From positions 1-58,629 of the forward strand of contig DXIP01000012.1 of the NCBI GenBank assembly GCA_019112825.1: a DNA stretch of 58,629 nt, read 5' to 3'. Below the pieces are notes generated by a model, which searched no databases, was not told the DNA's origin, and saw nothing but the letters and a program-made list of their open reading frames with translations. How positions within the stretch are numbered: the stretch's first letter is position 1; the number at the start of each line of letters is the position of its first letter. The stretch is from Alistipes excrementigallinarum (GTDB taxonomy: Bacteria; Bacteroidota; Bacteroidia; Bacteroidales; Rikenellaceae). A program made the position numbers and the translations under genes. Shown piece after piece: positions 48,247-57,346 of this stretch.

Positions 48247-49359
48247 ATGGCCGGCATCTACCTTCACATCCCCTTCTGCAAGCGCTTCTGCGCCTACTGC
48301 GACTTCTACAAGAGCGCCCGCCTCGAGCTCCTGCAGCCGGTGGCCGAGGCGATGCTCCGCGAGCTCGACGCCCGTCTGGGCGAGCTCGACGGCGAGCCGC
48401 TCCGCACCCTCTACTTCGGCGGCGGGACCCCCTCGCTCTGCCCGTCAGAGACGCTGCAGCGCTTCATCGACCGCATCCTCGAGCGGCGCCCCGACGCCAT
48501 CCTCGAGGAGGTGACCGTCGAGGCCAACCCCGACGACCTGACGCCCGACTACCTCGCCCGACTGAGCCGCACGCGCGTCAACCGCCTCTCCATCGGCATC
48601 CAGTCCTTCGACGACGACTGCCTGCGGATGATGAACCGCCGCCACACGGCCCGCCAGGCGCTGGAGGCGCTGCATGAGGCGCGCCGCGCGGGGTTCCGCA
48701 ATCTGACAGCCGACCTCATCTTCGGCATCCCGGGCTTCGGCGAGGAGCCGCTCCGCCGCAGCCTCGCGCAGCTGCTCGAGGCGGGCGTCGAGCACGTCTC
48801 GGCCTACCACCTCACCATCGAGCCCGGCACGGCCTTCGGCCGCCGCGAGGCGCGCGGCGCGCTGCACGCCGTCGACGAGGAGCAGAGCGTGCGGGAATTC
48901 CAACTGGTCCACGAAACGCTGACCCGGGCCGGATTCGAGCACTACGAGGTCTCGAACTTCGCCCGCCCCGGCTTCCGCGCCCGCCACAACAGCGCCTACT
49001 GGAGCGGCGACCCCTATCTGGGCATCGGCCCCGCGGCCCACTCCTACGACGGCGCCGTGCGCCGCTGGAACCCATCCTCGGTCGAGGGCTACCTGGCCGG
49101 CGAGGAGGGCGGCAGCGAGCGGCTCACCGAGCGCGACCGCTACAACGAATATGTGATGACGGCGCTGCGCACGGCCGAGGGCATCGACCTCGAACGGCTC
49201 GCCGCACGTTTCGGTCCGCACCGCCTCGAAAGCGTGCGGCGCACGGCCAAACGGTTCATCCGCGCCGGAGAGCTCGCCGAGCAGAGGGGAAGGCTCGCAA
49301 TACCCCCCGAACGGTTCCTCGTCTCGGACGATGTCATCGAGCATTTCTTCGAAACGTAA
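48247..49359 (+). CDS. hemW: HemW-like radical SAM protein
   Basis: 370-aa member of the HemN/HemW group. MAGIYLHIPFCKRFCAYCDFYKS carries the C-x3-C-x2-C cluster site and the following Phe; then LYFGGGTPSLCP, VTVEANPDDL, RLSIGIQSFDDDCLRMMNRRH and SAYHLTIEPGTAFGRR. The extra Cys found in coproporphyrinogen dehydrogenase HemN is absent, so a heme chaperone role is more likely than porphyrin oxidation. The start is fixed by the family's MxGxYxHIPFC opening; the Gly-rich in-frame extension upstream is rejected. Confidence 0.93.
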   Translation: MAGIYLHIPFCKRFCAYCDFYKSARLELLQPVAEAMLRELDARLGELDGEPLRTLYFGGGTPSLCPSETLQRFIDRILERRPDAILEEVTVEANPDDLTPDYLARLSRTRVNRLSIGIQSFDDDCLRMMNRRHTARQALEALHEARRAGFRNLTADLIFGIPGFGEEPLRRSLAQLLEAGVEHVSAYHLTIEPGTAFGRREARGALHAVDEEQSVREFQLVHETLTRAGFEHYEVSNFARPGFRARHNSAYWSGDPYLGIGPAAHSYDGAVRRWNPSSVEGYLAGEEGGSERLTERDRYNEYVMTALRTAEGIDLERLAARFGPHRLESVRRTAKRFIRAGELAEQRGRLAIPPERFLVSDDVIEHFFET

Positions 49360-49380
49360 CTCCGCAACGCAACCAAATGT

Positions 49381-49430
49381 AACTTAAAGCATAAAGCCAC
49401 GCAGGGCACATGACTTTAAGTTATTTTTTT
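49381..49430 (+). terminator. Terminator of hemW
   Basis: AACTTAAAG (49381-49389) pairs with CTTTAAGTT (49414-49422) around a 24-base loop, followed by A and seven T. Confidence 0.65.
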
Positions 49431-49455
49431 AGTTGTTTTATATAAATATAAGTGT

Positions 49456-49463
49456 TACCTTTG
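49456..49463 (+). promoter_or_regulatory. -7 box of the glycogen operon promoter
   Basis: TACCTTTG, preceded by AT-rich DNA with TTGT about 19 bases upstream. It gives a leader of about 55 bases before the ATG at 49522. Confidence 0.65.
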
Positions 49464-49521
49464 CGGTCGGGATTTTTCCATCCCTGCTTGAAACCAAAAT
49501 TTCAGACTAACGAATCATACC

Positions 49522-52500
49522 ATGAGCAACGCGAAAACAACTCCCGACTACCTGTTCGAGGTAAGCTGGGAGGTATGCAACAAGGTGGGCGGCATCCACA
49601 CCGTCATCTCCACCAAAGCCTTGACCGCAACCCGCAAGTTCGGTGACCACTATATCCTCATCGGTCCCGATTTCCAGCACGAGGGAACGAACCCCGAATT
49701 CGAGGAGGACCTCGAGCTGCTGAAGTCGTGGCGCCAGAGCGTCTACAGCGAGGGACTGCGCATCCGCGTCGGCCGCTGGAAGGTCCAGGGCAGTCCGCTG
49801 GTCATCCTCGTCGACTTCACCTCGCTCATCCCCAAGAAGGACGACATCCTCAAGCACCTCTGGGAGACCTACCACGTCGACTCCATCTCGGGTCAGTGGG
49901 ACTACATCGAGCCGGTGCTCTTCGGCTACGCCGCGGGCATCGTCATCGCCTCCTACACCAAGAACTTCTGCACGGCCACCGAGAAGGTCGTGGCCCACTT
50001 CCACGAGTGGATGACCGCCGCCGCCGGCCTCTACCTGCGCCAGGCCACCCCCTACATCGCCACCGTCTTCACCACCCACGCCACGGTCACCGGCCGCTGC
50101 ATCGCCGGCAACGGACTCTCGCTCTACAGCGAGCTGACGAAGTTCAACGCCGACAGCCTGGCCCGCCAGTTCAACGTCGTGGCCAAACACTCGATTGAGA
50201 AGATGGCCGCCACGTACCACGACGTCTTCCTGACCGTGAGCGACATCACGGCCAACGAGTGCAAGTACCTGCTGGGCCGCGAGGTCGACGGCGTGACGCC
50301 CAACGGTTTCGAGAACGACTTCGTATGGAGCGGCGCCGAGTACGACACCAAGCGCGCCGAGGCCCGCAAGGCGATGATTACGGTAGCGGAGGCCTGCCTG
50401 GGCGAGAAGTTCGCCTCGGACCCGCTCATCGTCGGCACCAGCGGCCGCTACGAGTTCCGCAACAAGGGGCTCGACGTCTTCATCGAGTCGCTCAAGCAGC
50501 TGGCCTCGTCGGACCGTCTCCAGCGCGAGGTGCTCGCCTACATCACCGTGCCGGCCGGCAACCGCGGCCCGCGCCGTGACCTGCAGGCCCATCTGGCCGA
50601 CCCCTCGAAACCCATCGACGGCAGCCAGTACAAGTACTCGACCCACTACCTCGAGAACCAGACGTGGGACCCCATCGTCAACGCCATCAACGGCAGCGTG
50701 CTGACCACGGCCGGCTCGAAGGTCAAGGTCATATTCGTCCCCACGTACCTCAACCAGAACGACGGCATCTTCAACAAGAACTACTACGAGCTGCTCGTGG
50801 GCATGGATGTCACGGTATTCCCCTCCTACTACGAGCCGTGGGGCTACACTCCGCTCGAGTCGGTGGCCTTCTCCGTGCCGACCATCACCACGACGCTGGC
50901 CGGCTTCGGACTGTGGGTCGCCTCGCACAAGGAGCACGACGGCGTGGAGATTATCCGCCGCGACGACTTCAACGCCCGCGAGGTCGAGGGCAAAATCGCC
51001 GACGCCCTCATCCGCTTCAGCGAGCTCCCGGAGGAGCGCGTCAGGGAGGTGCGCGCCTCGGCCGGCGAAACGGCCAAGACGGCGCTCTGGGAGCACCTCT
51101 ACGCAGCCTATGAGCGCGCCTATGCCGAGGCGGTGGAGAGCTCCGTGGAGCGCACCAACCGCACCGTGCCCACCGACGGCGGCAGCAAGACCGAGCAAAT
51201 CAACTTCGTCCGCCAGCAGCTCTTCGTCGAGAAGCCCAACTGGAACCGCATGATGGTCGACAAGACGCTGCCCAAACGACTGCGCGCCCTCGAGGAGCTC
51301 TCGCGCAACCTCTGGTGGTGCTGGAATCCCGGCGCCCGCGACCTCTTCGAGGAGATTGACCCCGTGCTCTGGAACGAGTGCCAGCGCAACCCCATCGCCT
51401 TCCTCGACAAGCTGAGCGTCGAGCGGCTCAACAAGCTGGAGAAGGACCCCGAATTCCTCGCTCACCTCGATACGGTATACGCCCAGTTCCAGGCCTACAT
51501 GGCCGAGAAGCCCGCTCCGGGCGCCACGAGCATCTCCTACTTCTCGATGGAGTACGGACTCCACTCGTCGCTGAAAATCTACTCGGGCGGTCTGGGCATC
51601 CTGGCCGGCGACTACCTGAAGGAGGCCTCGGACAAGAATGTCCCGATGACGGCCGTGGGCCTGCTCTACCGCTACGGATACTTCACGCAGCGCCTCTCGG
51701 CCCAGGGTGCGCAGGAGGCCACCTACGAGGCCCAGAACTTCTACAAGCTGCCCATCTCGCCCGTGCGTGACGAGAGCGGCGGCTGGGTCACGGTGACCAT
51801 CGCCTTCCCGGGCCGTACGCTCTCGGCCCGCGTCTGGAAGTGCCAGGTGGGCCGCACGGACCTCTACCTGCTCGATACGGACTATGAGGCCAACCTCGAG
51901 GAGGACCGCCAGATTACCTACTACCTCTACGGCGGCGACTGGGAGAACCGCCTCAAGCAGGAGATTCTGCTCGGCATCGGCGGTATCCGCGCCCTGCGCA
52001 AGCTGGGCATCAAGAACGATGTCTACCACTGCAACGAGGGCCACGCCGCCTTCATCGGCATCGAGCGCATCCGCGACCTGGTGAACCACAAGAAGCTCAG
52101 CTTCTCGGAGGCCCTCGAGGTCATCCGCTCCTCGTCGCTCTTCACCACCCACACCCCCGTGCCGGCCGGCCACGACGCCTTCCCCGAGTCGATGATTCGC
52201 CAGTACATGGCCCACTACCCCGACGTGCTGGGCATTACGTGGGAGCAGTACATCAACCTGGGCAAGACCAACCCCAACGACCCCAACGAGAAGTTCTCGA
52301 TGTCGGTGCTGGCCTGCAACCTCTCGCAGGAGGTCAACGGCGTATCGTGGCTCCACGGCGAGGTCTCGAAGGAGATTCTGGGCAGCATGTGGCCCGGCTA
52401 CTTCAAGAACGAGCTCCACATCGGCTACGTCACCAACGGCGTGCACTTCCCGACGTGGATTGCCTCGAGCCTGCGCCGCCTCTACGCCCGCTACTTCCCC

Positions 52501-53772
52501 GAGGGCTTCGAGAACCACGACTACGACATCCCGGCCTGGCAGAAGGTCCACGAGATTCCCGACCGTGAGCTGTGGGAGGAGCGCATGTTCCTCAAGAACA
52601 AGCTCATCACCCACATCCGCAAGCGCTACAGCGACCCCTCGCAGGTGCGGCTTGAATCGCCGCGCCAGATGCTTCAGGTCATCGAGGGCATCAAGCCCGA
52701 GGTGCTGACCATCGGCTTCGCACGCCGCTTCGCCACCTACAAGCGCGCCTACCTGCTCTTCACGAACCTCGACCGTCTGTCGGCCATCGTCAACAACAAG
52801 GAGCGCCCCGTGCAGTTCATCTTCGCCGGCAAGGCCCACCCCAACGACAAGCCGGGTCAGGACCTCATCAAGCGCATCGTCGAGGTGGCTGCCATGCCTC
52901 AGTTCGTGGGCAAGATTATCTTCCTGCAGAACTACGACATGGAGCTCGCCCGCCGCATGGTCCAGGGCGTCGACGTATGGCTCAACACCCCGACGCGTCC
53001 GCTCGAGGCCTCGGGTACGTCGGGCGAAAAGTGCGTGATGAACGGCGTGATGCAGTTCTCGGTGCTCGACGGCTGGTGGGTCGAGGGCTACCGCGAGGAT
53101 GCCGGATGGGCTCTGCCCATGGAGCGCACCTTCGCCGACCAGCACTATCAGGACGAGCTCGACGCCGAGATGATTTACAACACCATCGAGGAGCAGATTG
53201 CCCCGAAGTACTACAAGCGCAACAGCGAGGGCATCCCCTACGAGTGGGTCGCCTCCATCAAGAAGTGCGTGGCCGACATCGCCTCGAACTTCACCACCAA
53301 CCGCATGCTCAAGGACTACGAGGAGCGCTTCTACAACAAGCTGGCCGCCCGCAAGCATGAGATTGTGGCCGACGGCTACCGCCTGGCGCGTGAAATCGCC
53401 GCCTGGAAGCGCAAGGTTTCGGCCGCATGGGACCGCGTGCGCGTCGTCGAGTCGCAGCGTCTGAAGATGGACAAGGAGGCGGTCTTCGTGGGCGAGAAGT
53501 ACCACTTCGAGCTGAAGGTCGACGTGGCGGGCCTCAACCCGGGCGACATCGGCGCCGAGCTGGTCATCGCACGGCAGATTGTCGGCGGACAGAGCGTCAA
53601 CGTGCTGCGGACGATTCCCTTCACGCAGACGGCCGTCGAGAACGGACTGGTCACCTACACGCTCGACTACACCCCCAGCGAGACCGGTACGTACGACTTC
53701 GCGCTGCGCGTCTTCCCGCAGAATCCGCACCTGCCCCACCGCATGGACTTCGCGCTGGTGAAGTGGGCCTGA
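49522..53772 (+). CDS. Glycogen synthase (GT3) / alpha-glucan phosphorylase (GT35) fusion
   Basis: 1416-aa bifunctional protein. Residues about 1-555 are an animal/yeast-type glycogen synthase: FEVSWEVCNKVGGIHTVIS, VVAHFHEWMTAAAGLYL, THATVTGRCIAG and the donor-site YYEPWGYTPLESVAFSVP. After a linker (about 550-580), residues 585-670 match the DUF3417 leader (LEELSRNLWWCWNPGARDLF) of the short alpha-glucan phosphorylases, and 675-1416 form the phosphorylase. SYFSMEYGLHSSLKIYSGGLG opens it, and Lys1170 in GTSGEKCVMNG should hold PLP. One half extends alpha-1,4-glucan from nucleotide glucose, the other shortens it with phosphate. The reading frame is open throughout, with no internal start signal at the joint. 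First gene of the glycogen operon. Confidence 0.95.
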   Translation: MSNAKTTPDYLFEVSWEVCNKVGGIHTVISTKALTATRKFGDHYILIGPDFQHEGTNPEFEEDLELLKSWRQSVYSEGLRIRVGRWKVQGSPLVILVDFTSLIPKKDDILKHLWETYHVDSISGQWDYIEPVLFGYAAGIVIASYTKNFCTATEKVVAHFHEWMTAAAGLYLRQATPYIATVFTTHATVTGRCIAGNGLSLYSELTKFNADSLARQFNVVAKHSIEKMAATYHDVFLTVSDITANECKYLLGREVDGVTPNGFENDFVWSGAEYDTKRAEARKAMITVAEACLGEKFASDPLIVGTSGRYEFRNKGLDVFIESLKQLASSDRLQREVLAYITVPAGNRGPRRDLQAHLADPSKPIDGSQYKYSTHYLENQTWDPIVNAINGSVLTTAGSKVKVIFVPTYLNQNDGIFNKNYYELLVGMDVTVFPSYYEPWGYTPLESVAFSVPTITTTLAGFGLWVASHKEHDGVEIIRRDDFNAREVEGKIADALIRFSELPEERVREVRASAGETAKTALWEHLYAAYERAYAEAVESSVERTNRTVPTDGGSKTEQINFVRQQLFVEKPNWNRMMVDKTLPKRLRALEELSRNLWWCWNPGARDLFEEIDPVLWNECQRNPIAFLDKLSVERLNKLEKDPEFLAHLDTVYAQFQAYMAEKPAPGATSISYFSMEYGLHSSLKIYSGGLGILAGDYLKEASDKNVPMTAVGLLYRYGYFTQRLSAQGAQEATYEAQNFYKLPISPVRDESGGWVTVTIAFPGRTLSARVWKCQVGRTDLYLLDTDYEANLEEDRQITYYLYGGDWENRLKQEILLGIGGIRALRKLGIKNDVYHCNEGHAAFIGIERIRDLVNHKKLSFSEALEVIRSSSLFTTHTPVPAGHDAFPESMIRQYMAHYPDVLGITWEQYINLGKTNPNDPNEKFSMSVLACNLSQEVNGVSWLHGEVSKEILGSMWPGYFKNELHIGYVTNGVHFPTWIASSLRRLYARYFPEGFENHDYDIPAWQKVHEIPDRELWEERMFLKNKLITHIRKRYSDPSQVRLESPRQMLQVIEGIKPEVLTIGFARRFATYKRAYLLFTNLDRLSAIVNNKERPVQFIFAGKAHPNDKPGQDLIKRIVEVAAMPQFVGKIIFLQNYDMELARRMVQGVDVWLNTPTRPLEASGTSGEKCVMNGVMQFSVLDGWWVEGYREDAGWALPMERTFADQHYQDELDAEMIYNTIEEQIAPKYYKRNSEGIPYEWVASIKKCVADIASNFTTNRMLKDYEERFYNKLAARKHEIVADGYRLAREIAAWKRKVSAAWDRVRVVESQRLKMDKEAVFVGEKYHFELKVDVAGLNPGDIGAELVIARQIVGGQSVNVLRTIPFTQTAVENGLVTYTLDYTPSETGTYDFALRVFPQNPHLPHRMDFALVKWA

Positions 53773-53820
53773 GGCGACGGAGCAGGGGCCGGGCGTCGAA
53801 GCAATTTTTCGACAAAACCG

Positions 53821-53840
53821 TTGCTCGTTTGAGCTTTTTT
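53821..53840 (+). terminator. Weak hairpin and T run inside the glycogen operon
   Basis: GCTC-GTTT-GAGC followed by six T lies between the fusion gene and the debranching enzyme. The stem is only four bases, so it may attenuate rather than stop transcription. Confidence 0.3.
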
Positions 53841-53878
53841 GATTAATTTTAGAGACCGAATATACTTAATACTACTAT

Positions 53879-56020
53879 ATGTCAGCATTAACCTTCGACA
53901 AAAGCGAATTAGGCAACCTGGAGTACTCGCTCCAGCGCGAAATGCTTTCGACAGACCGGTTGGGCGGCTACATGAGCACGACGATAGTCTGCTGCAACAC
54001 CCGCAAGTACCACGGTCTGATGGTCTCGCCCATCGACGACAGCGACCGTACCTACGTGCTGCTATCCTCGCTCGACGAGACAGTCATCCAGCACGACCAG
54101 TCCTTCAACCTGGCCCTGCACCGCTACCCCGGCGTCTATGAGCCGCGCGGCCACAAGTACATCACCGACTTCGAGTACACGCCGACCCCCACGATTACCT
54201 ACCGTGTGGGCGGCGTCATACTCCGCAAGGAGATGCTCTGGATTCACAAGCGCACGCAGCTCATGATACGCTACACGCTCGTCGACGCGCACTCCCAGAC
54301 CCGGCTGCGGCTGCGTCCGTTCCTCGCCTTCCGCGACAAGCACGCCCTCTCGAAGGCCAACATGGAGGCCGACGGCCACTCCTATCCGGCCGTCAACGGC
54401 GTGAAGTGCCGCCTCTACGGCTCCTTCCCCTGGCTCTACCTGCAGACCGACAAGGAGGATGCCGAATTCGTACCGGCACCCGACTGGTACTACAACTTCG
54501 AGTACCAGCAGGAGCTGGCCCGCGGCTACGAGGGCCACGAGGACCTGCTCACCACGGGCTACTTCGAGATGGAGCTCAAGAAGGGCGAAAGCGTCATCTT
54601 CTCGGCTTCGCTCGACGAGATGGGCTCGACGAAGACCATCCGCGAGGTCTTCGAAGCCTCGATTGCCCGCCGCACCCACAAGATTGACTTCATCAGCTGC
54701 CTGCGCCACTCGGCGCGCCAGTTCGTCATCCGCCGTCCGGGCGGCCGCACCGAGGTGCTGGCCGGCTATCCGTGGCTCGGCGTCATCGGCCGTGAGACCT
54801 TCATCGCGCTGCCGGGCATCACGCTCGAGCAGGACCACAAGGAGGACTGCATGGATGTGCTCGACACGCTCGTGCGCGAGATGCGCGACGGCATGTTCAC
54901 CGGCTCCTACTCCGCAGCGGCCGAGGCCGACGCCCCGCTGTGGTTCTTCTGGACGCTGCAGCAGCTCGAGAAGCAGGTGGGCGCCGATGAAATCTGGAAG
55001 CGCTACGGCGAGGTGATGAAGCAGCTGCTCGAGGCCTACCGCCGCGGCATCGACGGCCGCGTACGGCTCCACGACAACGGCCTCATCTGGGCCTGGTCCG
55101 ACGCGGAGCCCCTCACCTGGATGGACGCGATGGTCAACGGCCGCGCCGTCACCCCGCGCAACGGCTACCAGGTGGAGGTCAACGCACTGTGGTACAATGC
55201 CGTATGCTACGCGTTGTCGCTGGCCCGCCGGTTCGGCGACACCCCCTTCGTCCGCGAGTGGGAGGAGCTTCCCGCCCGCACGAAGGTCTCGTTCATCGAG
55301 CACTTCATGCTGCCGGAGGGCTATCTGGCCGACTACGTCAACCAGATGGAGTGCAACAAGTTCATCCGTCCGAACATGGTCATCGCCTGCAGTCTGGACT
55401 ACAAGATGCTCGACGAGGAGCAGCAGCTGAGCGTGCTGCGCGTCGTGCGCCAGCACCTGCTCACCCCGCGCGGCCTGCGCACCCTTTCGCCGCGCAACCC
55501 GCTCTACAAGGGCATGCTCGAGGGTACGCCCGACGAGCGCAACCTGGCCGCCATGAACGGCACGGTGTGGGTATGGCCCCTGGCCTTCTACGTCAAGGCC
55601 TGCTTCGACATCGACGGCGGCCGCTTCCTGCACGAGGCCGAGGAGATGCTCGCCTCGTTCAACGAGGAGATTCAGAGCTACTGCATCGGCTCCATCAACG
55701 AGATGTTCGATGCCGACCCGCCCTACACGCCGCGCGGCGCCGTATCGCAGGCATGGAGCGTTGCAGCCGTGCTGGACATCTACCGCATGATTGAAGCGCA
55801 CCGCCCCGCGGAGCCCGCACCCAGGACGCGGAGCCGCAAGACGGCCGCCGAACCCAAGGCGGCGAAGAGCCCCGCAACCCGCAAGGCTGCAACGGCAGCC
55901 AAGGCCGAAACCGCGGAGACGGCCTCCGGAAAACCGGCCACCAAGACCACGGCGAAAACGGCGAAAGCCGCTGCGAAGAGACCCGCGGCCCAAGCTACGA
56001 AGAAAACAAAAAAAGAATAA
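53879..56020 (+). CDS. Glycogen debranching enzyme (amylo-alpha-1,6-glucosidase, GH133-like)
   Basis: 713 aa. N-terminal GDE_N domain (about 15-230; STDRLGGYMSTTIVCCNTRKYHGLMV), then a catalytic (alpha/alpha)6 domain (about 290-640) with DAPLWFFWTLQQLEK, LIWAWSDAEPLTWMDAMVNG (carrying the likely catalytic Asp), GYQVEVNALWYNAVCYAL and GTVWVWPLAFYVKA. It removes alpha-1,6 branches left by the phosphorylase. The last 65 residues are an Ala/Lys/Thr-rich tail (KAAAKRPAAQATKKTKKE at the end) resembling histone H1-like tails and absent from the core family. It starts 106 bases after the fusion gene; the GT4 gene follows after three bases. Confidence 0.92.
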   Translation: MSALTFDKSELGNLEYSLQREMLSTDRLGGYMSTTIVCCNTRKYHGLMVSPIDDSDRTYVLLSSLDETVIQHDQSFNLALHRYPGVYEPRGHKYITDFEYTPTPTITYRVGGVILRKEMLWIHKRTQLMIRYTLVDAHSQTRLRLRPFLAFRDKHALSKANMEADGHSYPAVNGVKCRLYGSFPWLYLQTDKEDAEFVPAPDWYYNFEYQQELARGYEGHEDLLTTGYFEMELKKGESVIFSASLDEMGSTKTIREVFEASIARRTHKIDFISCLRHSARQFVIRRPGGRTEVLAGYPWLGVIGRETFIALPGITLEQDHKEDCMDVLDTLVREMRDGMFTGSYSAAAEADAPLWFFWTLQQLEKQVGADEIWKRYGEVMKQLLEAYRRGIDGRVRLHDNGLIWAWSDAEPLTWMDAMVNGRAVTPRNGYQVEVNALWYNAVCYALSLARRFGDTPFVREWEELPARTKVSFIEHFMLPEGYLADYVNQMECNKFIRPNMVIACSLDYKMLDEEQQLSVLRVVRQHLLTPRGLRTLSPRNPLYKGMLEGTPDERNLAAMNGTVWVWPLAFYVKACFDIDGGRFLHEAEEMLASFNEEIQSYCIGSINEMFDADPPYTPRGAVSQAWSVAAVLDIYRMIEAHRPAEPAPRTRSRKTAAEPKAAKSPATRKAATAAKAETAETASGKPATKTTAKTAKAAAKRPAAQATKKTKKE

Positions 56021-56023
56021 GCT

Positions 56024-57331
56024 ATGAGAGTTTTAATGTTCGGATGGGAGTTTCCGCCCCATATCGCCGGAGGTCTCGGAACAGCATGCTACGGCATGAC
56101 ACGCGGTCTTGCGCACAACGGCGTGGACGTCACCTTCGTGGTGCCGCACGCCTACGGTGATGAGGACCAGCGCTTTCTGCACATCGTCAACGCAAGCGAC
56201 GTGGAGGCCCTCTACGGCTCGACGGCGAGCGGCGAGGACGACATCCTGAGCCGCATGTCGTTCATCCACATCGACTCGAACATGGTCCCCTACATCTCGC
56301 CCGAAGAGTACGACGAGTACCACGAAGAGTATGTCAAGAGCGGCAAGAAGGTGTGGGAGAGCACCGACGCCTGGAAGCAGCGCTACACCTTCTCGGGCAA
56401 GTACGGCGCCAACCTCATGGAGGAGGTGGCCCGCTACGCCGTGGTTGCGGCGCAGGTGGCCCGCGACCTCGAGGGTCAGTTCGACGTCATCCACGCCCAC
56501 GACTGGCTGACCTACTACGCCGGCATCGCCGCCAAGCGCGTCTCGGGCAAGCCGCTGGTGGTCCACATGCACGCCACGGAGTTCGACCGCAGCGGCGAGA
56601 ACATCAACACGCAGGTCTACGCCATCGAGCGCGCCGGCATGATGGCCGCCGACCGGGTGATTGCCGTCTCGAACCTCACGCGCAACATCGTCATCACGCG
56701 CTACGGCATCCCGGCCGACAAGGTGGTCACGGTGCACAACGCCGTGCGCTTCGCCGAGAACAACACCGAGGCGCCCGAACGCGGCGTGAAGGACAAGATT
56801 GTCACCTTCCTGGGCCGCATCACCTACCAGAAGGGCCCCGACTACTTCGTCGAGGCTGCGGCCAAGGTGCTCAAGCGGGTGCCCGACGTGCGCTTCGTGA
56901 TGGCAGGCTCGGGCGACATGATGAACCACGTCATCCGCCGCGTGGCACGGCTCGGCATCGCCGACCGCTTCCACTTCACGGGCTTCCTGCGCGGCGAGGA
57001 TGTCCACAAGATGTTCCAGCTCTCGGACGTCTACATCATGCCTTCGGTCTCGGAGCCCTTCGGCATCTCGCCCCTGGAGGCGATGCGCTCGAACGTCCCG
57101 GTCATCATCTCCAAGCAGAGCGGTGTGGCCGAGGTGCTCGACTACGCCATCAAGGTGGACTACTGGGACGTCGACGCCATGGCCGACGCCATCTACGCCC
57201 TCATCAAGTACCCGGCACTGGCGAACATGTTCGCCTCGAAGGGCCTCGAGGAGGTCACCAACCTCAAGTGGAACGACGCAGCGGCCAAAATCAAGTCCGT
57301 CTACGAGGCCGCGATTAACGACAAGAAATAA
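56024..57331 (+). CDS. Glucan-related glycosyltransferase, GT4 family
   Basis: 435-aa GT-B transferase of the GT4/GT5-like type. MRVLMFGWEFPPHIAGGLGTACYG has the KxGG-like donor loop as -AGGLG-, FDVIHAHDWLTYYAGIAAK follows, then FLGRITYQKGPDYFVEAA and MPSVSEPFGISPLEAM at the nucleotide-sugar site. Its place between debranching enzyme and GH57 is conserved in Bacteroidales glycogen loci, so it probably elongates or initiates alpha-glucan. The acceptor is unproven. Intergenic spacings of 3 and 15 bases show tight coupling to its neighbours. Confidence 0.92.
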   Translation: MRVLMFGWEFPPHIAGGLGTACYGMTRGLAHNGVDVTFVVPHAYGDEDQRFLHIVNASDVEALYGSTASGEDDILSRMSFIHIDSNMVPYISPEEYDEYHEEYVKSGKKVWESTDAWKQRYTFSGKYGANLMEEVARYAVVAAQVARDLEGQFDVIHAHDWLTYYAGIAAKRVSGKPLVVHMHATEFDRSGENINTQVYAIERAGMMAADRVIAVSNLTRNIVITRYGIPADKVVTVHNAVRFAENNTEAPERGVKDKIVTFLGRITYQKGPDYFVEAAAKVLKRVPDVRFVMAGSGDMMNHVIRRVARLGIADRFHFTGFLRGEDVHKMFQLSDVYIMPSVSEPFGISPLEAMRSNVPVIISKQSGVAEVLDYAIKVDYWDVDAMADAIYALIKYPALANMFASKGLEEVTNLKWNDAAAKIKSVYEAAINDKK

Positions 57332-57346
57332 CCAAAAACAACCTCT

